In this document: piece after piece, positions 5,919 to 9,246 of the stretch
Layout of the letters: every line of letters starts with the position of its first letter
Numbering within the stretch: position 1 is the stretch's first letter
NCBI GenBank assembly: GCA_020832965.1
Contig: JAJHRM010000098.1
Coordinates: 1 to 9,246, forward strand
Source of the DNA: Thermofilum sp.
GTDB taxonomy: Archaea; Thermoproteota; Thermoprotei; Thermofilales; Thermofilaceae
DNA length: 9,246 bases
Direction of reading: 5' to 3'
Notes under the pieces: generated by a model
Database searches by the model: none
Seen by the model: only the letters and a program-made list of their open reading frames with translations
What the model was told of the DNA's origin: nothing
Made by a program: the position numbers and the translations under genes

Positions 5919-8327
5919 GTGCACGGGACGCGTGCTGGACAGATGGTTGTTGCCGCGATACTAATCATTGGCCTGCTTGTAATGTCTGTGCTTGTGACTG
6001 TTTACGAGGCTCACAGCTTGTTCTTGCGTACGAGGAGCCCCGTTGTGCGGGAGGTTGTTGGCGCCATTACTGCGGACTTTAAGAGAGCTCTGGCGGCGAT
6101 GCTTGCTGTAGCTACTAGGGCTTACTTCAACTACTCGGAGTTCTCTGACCTCACTGGCAGGTTTAGTTCCTACGGCATGTCGATGTACAATAGGCACAAC
6201 TTCACCGTTGCTAGGCAGGTTGCTAAGACGTACCTCGAGTACTGGAGGCAGTCGATAACTAAGGCTTATGGCGAGTACGGGGTGCAGGTGTCCTACGAAA
6301 TCCTCCAGCTGGACCTCTCAAGGGAGCTCAGCAGGCCCAGGACTGCCTGCAACTTGATGAAGGGCTACTGGTACCTCCCCGTCTCTGGCAGCTATGCTTA
6401 TGCGAAGCTCAGGCTCAACCTCACGGCTATGGGGTTCTACAACTGGGAGAGTGACGTATTCGTGGGCTTAACTCTGACCGTCTACAGGAAGCCCGTAAGC
6501 GTGACAAGCAGTAATGTAACCATCGTGATCAACGTGAGGCAGGACGGGTACGTTGACTACTCGACAGACCCACCGAGCGTAGTCGGCAACCCGTACGGCA
6601 AGCTCATTGCCAAGGGATGGGTTAGGGTATACTACCCGGAGATCGATGCCGCTGGGAGGTTCACGGGTAAATGGAACATTGCCAGGATACGAGACGTGAC
6701 GTACGGCGGCATGGGCAACTACTCTGTAACTCTTGAGCCCTCACTACCTGTACTTACAGACCTTAAAGGAGACACTTATGTGCCGATAATGGTGGTGGTA
6801 AGTGACGAGAGAGGAATCGTGGTCGAGGCGTCGACCTACTACTACGTCTACTTTGCTGTCCAAAGAAACACCCCTGATACGCTGATCTATTACGACTCGA
6901 ATGGAAACCAGAAAACGCTAGATAGGCCAAGCGACATAAGCAATGAGGTCTACACCTTGGAGATGAGCTCAAACATGTCCCTGTTCTGGCTTGGACAAAA
7001 GCTCTTAGTAGACCCCAACCTTAAGCTTCCACCGTTCCCGTACATACCTATAAAACAGATCAGGGTAAACGTCACACTCGACGGGACCACGGGTACACTT
7101 GTGGAGAGACCCGTACAGTACGAGAACTGGACAACCATTGTTTGGCACGGCGTATCGGTGGACTACCCAGTCGGCCTCTCCGACCCACAGATGGACTTTG
7201 TCAAGGGAGACAGGTACAACACGAAGCTGGTCTTCCAGGTAAAGTTTCCCAATACAAGCAACCGTAAACAGTATGTAGTGCTGTGGTGGTACGATGACCT
7301 TGACGCGGATCCCGCAGTATACCAAACACAAATCGAGTACATAAAGAGTGGGGATCCGAAATGCAACATGTATGAGCCTTCAAGTTGCAAAGATGTAAGG
7401 CATCCTTTATACGATGTCGAATTTGTGGATTATGAGCATCAACAGTCAAGGAGATACGTGAATTACTACGGTGTTGCTGCTTTTGTCCTAAGAGACCCGG
7501 ATCCAAGTAGTGATTTCGCGTTTGGTCCTTACAATCTTCACGGATTTGGCAATTATACGACCCTGCTTCAACGTTTTAGACCCTATGGTACCTGGCAGGT
7601 TTACTATGAATATATGCGTTACTCGTGGATAAAGGCGCCGATCAGGATTTTCGCTGTACTTAACACGGAGTGGGTGGGCAGTGTCTATAGGGACTATGGG
7701 GATACAGCGCTTAGTGACCAGTATTATGCTACGTTAGCGATTGTGCAGATAGTTAATGGGACAAGGTATATACCTGTAATTACGTATATCTATTGGAAAA
7801 ACACGCAGTCCGACTATGGCTACTGGTTATGCACAGAGATGGGGAGGGGCTACGCCGACTACTTCGCGTACACTGCAGCGGGCTACCAGTACAAGCAGAA
7901 CCAGACATTCGTGTACACATACGACGACGTCTCAAGCTCACCCGGAGGCGTCCTGATACAGCCTGACCCAGGCGTGCTGATGACCCACTGGTCTTCGGGG
8001 GGCGTGGGGAGGGCTGTCATCTTGAGCAAGGCAGCTGTGCGACTCCTGCGGAGCGTTGGCGGGAGCAGCGCGAGCTTCTCGAGCACGGCAGCCGCGCCAG
8101 GAGGCCAGCGGCAGGGCTCGATCGAGGCTGACTTCTGGCCGTATACCACGTCTAAGACTGTGCAGCAGGGGACGCTTTTGATGTATTGGACAGCTGTGTT
8201 TGACTATCGTGCTAGTGGAACCGGCTTCCTGGATTTAAGTACAGGTGTAGCAGATGTGTGGAAGAACGCCTATATATACGTGCCGATGTTTGAGGAGCCT
8301 TGGGCTCCTAGCATTGTTAAGCCTTAG
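5919..8327 (+). CDS. Large Tyr-rich membrane-anchored surface protein with pilin-like N-terminus
   Basis: This is an 802-residue protein starting at GTG 5919 with GGTGAT three bases upstream; ATG 5943 is a possible shorter start. A brief leader (M-H-G-T-R-A-G) precedes Q-M-V-V-A-A-I-L-I-I-G and one helix to about residue 27. The region R-S-P-V-V-R-E-V-V-G-A-I with D-F-K-R-A-L-A, and later M-G-F-Y-N-W, looks to me like a long member of archaeal pilin-associated clusters. That is a memory-based link. The outside domain is rich in Tyr, has more than ten N-x-S/T sequons and few Cys, and no C-terminal membrane segment is visible. A Ser/Ala/Gly-rich, GC-rich stretch lies near residues 695-735. Codon use shifts toward A/T between about 7360 and 7830. 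It may be a large minor pilin, tip adhesin or stand-alone exoprotein; the sequence does not decide. Confidence 0.75.
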   Translation: MHGTRAGQMVVAAILIIGLLVMSVLVTVYEAHSLFLRTRSPVVREVVGAITADFKRALAAMLAVATRAYFNYSEFSDLTGRFSSYGMSMYNRHNFTVARQVAKTYLEYWRQSITKAYGEYGVQVSYEILQLDLSRELSRPRTACNLMKGYWYLPVSGSYAYAKLRLNLTAMGFYNWESDVFVGLTLTVYRKPVSVTSSNVTIVINVRQDGYVDYSTDPPSVVGNPYGKLIAKGWVRVYYPEIDAAGRFTGKWNIARIRDVTYGGMGNYSVTLEPSLPVLTDLKGDTYVPIMVVVSDERGIVVEASTYYYVYFAVQRNTPDTLIYYDSNGNQKTLDRPSDISNEVYTLEMSSNMSLFWLGQKLLVDPNLKLPPFPYIPIKQIRVNVTLDGTTGTLVERPVQYENWTTIVWHGVSVDYPVGLSDPQMDFVKGDRYNTKLVFQVKFPNTSNRKQYVVLWWYDDLDADPAVYQTQIEYIKSGDPKCNMYEPSSCKDVRHPLYDVEFVDYEHQQSRRYVNYYGVAAFVLRDPDPSSDFAFGPYNLHGFGNYTTLLQRFRPYGTWQVYYEYMRYSWIKAPIRIFAVLNTEWVGSVYRDYGDTALSDQYYATLAIVQIVNGTRYIPVITYIYWKNTQSDYGYWLCTEMGRGYADYFAYTAAGYQYKQNQTFVYTYDDVSSSPGGVLIQPDPGVLMTHWSSGGVGRAVILSKAAVRLLRSVGGSSASFSSTAAAPGGQRQGSIEADFWPYTTSKTVQQGTLLMYWTAVFDYRASGTGFLDLSTGVADVWKNAYIYVPMFEEPWAPSIVKP

Positions 8328-8328
8328 T

Positions 8329-8475
8329 GCACGCCGCACGCTAAAAGGACAGCCTCAGACGAGAATAAATACGAGAAGCTGCATTGCGATACCAGGAGGA
8401 ATCAAGCCTGCCAAGCAGCGGCTTGTTGAATAACAGACCCCGTGACGAGGGGCGGGCGATGACCGGCGCGTAAGC
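8329..8475 (+). mobile_element. Decayed TnpB C-terminal tail plus right end (remnant B)
   Basis: From 8341 one frame reads L-K-G-Q-P-Q-T-R-I-N-T-R and then S-C-I-A-I-P-G-G-I-K-P-A-K-Q-R, to a TAA at 8431-8433. It aligns with L-K-K...F-K-T-Q-S-F-I-V-T-P-R-G-I-K-P-V-E-S-R of the intact TnpB. CACGCCGCAC just upstream recalls the codons of N-A-A-L. After the stop come a CCCC/GGGG hairpin (8438-8441 with 8449-8452) and the right-end-like block 8455-8475, shared 19/21 with remnant A. It fills the whole 147-nt gap between two convergent genes and may now act as a terminator. Confidence 0.7.
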
Positions 8476-9035
8476 TAAGCCTTAGCTGTGAGGTGTTCTG
8501 CTAGTTTTTTTGCGGCTTTTGCTCTGTGCGAGTAGAGGTTTTTTTCTTGTAGGGTCATTTCTGCGAACGTTTTGTTTGTGTCTTGTGGCTGGAATATTGG
8601 GTCGAATCCGAAGCCGTGTGTTCCGCGTTCTTGGGTGGTTATTGTGCCGCGTGCTTCTCCGGTGAAGACGTGTATTTCCCCCGTGGGGGTTTTAAGGGCT
8701 ATTGCTGACTGGAAGACTGCCGTTCTGTCGGTGGCTTGCTGCATGAGTTTCAGTATTCCTTTGCATCCGATCGTCTTGTAGGCGTAGTGGCTGTAGGGTC
8801 CCGGGAAGCCGTTTAAGGCGTTGATGAATAGCCCTGCGTCTTCGACTATTACTGGCTTGTCGAGCCTTGGGAGGCTCTTCGCAGCGTAGGCTACGATCTC
8901 TTGTAGGCTGTCTGACTGTATCTCTATCTTTGGGAGGTCTGCCAGCTGCAGCCTGAAGCCGTAGCTTTCGAGGATCGGCGCCATTTCGCGCAGCTTGTGC
9001 ACGTTTTTCGTTGCAATGAGGAGGGTTTCATGCAT
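8475..9035 (-). CDS. rdgB: RdgB/HAM1-type non-canonical purine NTP pyrophosphatase
   Basis: This is a 186-residue cytoplasmic enzyme that hydrolyses dITP, ITP and XTP to the monophosphate plus pyrophosphate, keeping deaminated purines out of DNA and RNA. The length is normal for the family. It begins L-L-I-A-T-K-N-V-H-K, the nucleotide-binding N-terminus, where T-K-N-x-x-K replaces the usual S-G-N-x-x-K. V-E-D-A-G-L-F-I carries the metal/active-site acidic pair. L-N-G-F-P-G-P-Y-S follows. G-F-G-F-D-P-I-F and S-H-R-A-K-A are the base-recognition and C-terminal motifs. ATG at 9033-9035 has no clear ribosome site; a TATA-like box at 9063-9070 suggests a leaderless transcript. It converges with the 802-residue gene, and its stop abuts remnant B. 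The function call is secure. Confidence 0.95.
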   Translation of the reverse strand: MHETLLIATKNVHKLREMAPILESYGFRLQLADLPKIEIQSDSLQEIVAYAAKSLPRLDKPVIVEDAGLFINALNGFPGPYSHYAYKTIGCKGILKLMQQATDRTAVFQSAIALKTPTGEIHVFTGEARGTITTQERGTHGFGFDPIFQPQDTNKTFAEMTLQEKNLYSHRAKAAKKLAEHLTAKA

Positions 9036-9062
9036 ATTCGTTCTCTGGCCTCTGCGTGATTT

Positions 9063-9070
9063 GTTTTTAG
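9063..9070 (-). promoter_or_regulatory. Proximal TATA-like box for rdgB
   Basis: Read on the minus strand this is CTAAAAAC, centred about 31 nt before the rdgB ATG. Transcription would start within about five bases of the ATG, fitting the absence of a ribosome site. Confidence 0.4.
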
Positions 9071-9128
9071 CGGTTAGTTAGCGCGCACGCAATAATCTCT
9101 TGTATTAACATTCTTCATGCTGCCACCT

Positions 9129-9142
9129 GTATAAAGCTTTCA
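9129..9142 (-). promoter_or_regulatory. Distal BRE/TATA element upstream of rdgB
   Basis: On the minus strand TTGAAAGCTTTATAC is a good BRE plus TATA. A start near 9106 would give rdgB a leader of about 70 nt. It may be an alternative rdgB promoter or may serve a short non-coding transcript. Confidence 0.4.
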
Positions 9143-9222
9143 AATGTTTAGTAGGCTCCGTCCCCTAAGTAGCGCACGCTAGCTGAACATCCTCAGCGTA
9201 GTGGCTGCCCACGAGCTTCAAG

Positions 9223-9237
9223 ACGAAAACATATATA
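9223..9237 (+). promoter_or_regulatory. Strong BRE/TATA at the right edge, pointing rightward
   Basis: ACGAAAACATATATA is an A-rich BRE before a consensus TATA. The purine-rich side is on the left of the plus strand, so the promoted gene or RNA would begin just beyond the window. Confidence 0.45.
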
Positions 9238-9246
9238 GCGACACCC

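Noticed and set aside
9074..9118. 14-codon minus-strand ORF (M-K-N-V-N-T...) upstream of rdgB
   Set aside because: The nearest TATA predicts transcription starting inside it, and nothing else supports translation.
1933..9180. Recurrent GCGCGC/TAGCGC-type words in several intergenic gaps as a dispersed repeat family
   Set aside because: The words are short and self-complementary, vary between sites, and may be chance in GC-rich spacers. Only the two at the element ends form precise hairpins.
1..9246. CRISPR arrays, tRNA or rRNA genes
   Set aside because: No regularly spaced repeats, no cloverleaf-like block and no rRNA-like stretch were seen on either strand.

Overview
The window looks like a piece of a thermophilic archaeal chromosome, most likely from the Thermoproteota (crenarchaea). 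The reasons are: archaeal BRE/TATA promoters a fixed distance upstream of very short leaders; GTG and ATG starts with GGAGG/GGTGAT ribosome sites; a TtuA-type tRNA thiolation enzyme with zinc fingers at both ends; archaeal pilin N-termini (RRG|VSPVI); and a TnpB of the Cys/His zinc-finger type that I associate with crenarchaea. I cannot name the species.

Layout. Positions 1-926 hold the 5'-truncated end of a ttuA-like gene. Positions 1122-8327 hold five genes for membrane-anchored, pilin-like, extracellular proteins. The first (1122-1934, +) converges on the second (3431-3943, -). A perfect 12-bp inverted repeat that forms a two-way promoter (about 3974-4012) separates that minus-strand gene from a plus-strand pair, 4042-5301 and 5298-5807, which overlap by 4 nt. 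A large 802-residue member with its own promoter follows at 5919-8327. A convergent rdgB/HAM1-type nucleotide pyrophosphatase gene is at 8475-9035 (-). The right edge (9036-9246) is non-coding and carries promoter-like elements, one of them pointing out of the window.

A TnpB-only element of IS200/IS605 (IS1341) type sits exactly at the last codon of the first pilin gene. It is flanked by an 11-bp direct repeat and has a hairpin flush against each end. Two more short remnants, each only a TnpB C-terminal tail plus right end, lie downstream of ttuA (999-1063) and between the 802-residue gene and rdgB (about 8329-8475). All three therefore sit just behind the 3' end of a gene. The intact TnpB keeps two RuvC aspartates but has Gly where the RuvC-II Glu is expected.

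How the genes fit together. The five surface proteins are probably subunits or minor components of a type IV pilus-like structure, or a set of anchored exoproteins. No assembly ATPase, TadC-like membrane protein or prepilin peptidase is in the window, so the assembly machinery must be encoded elsewhere. The shared promoter should coordinate the minus-strand small pilin with the 4042/5298 pair. TtuA and RdgB are housekeeping neighbours without an obvious link to the surface genes. The most unusual feature is a TnpB with an altered active site, possibly co-transcribed with a pilin gene and carrying a guide-like right flank that matches the end of that gene.
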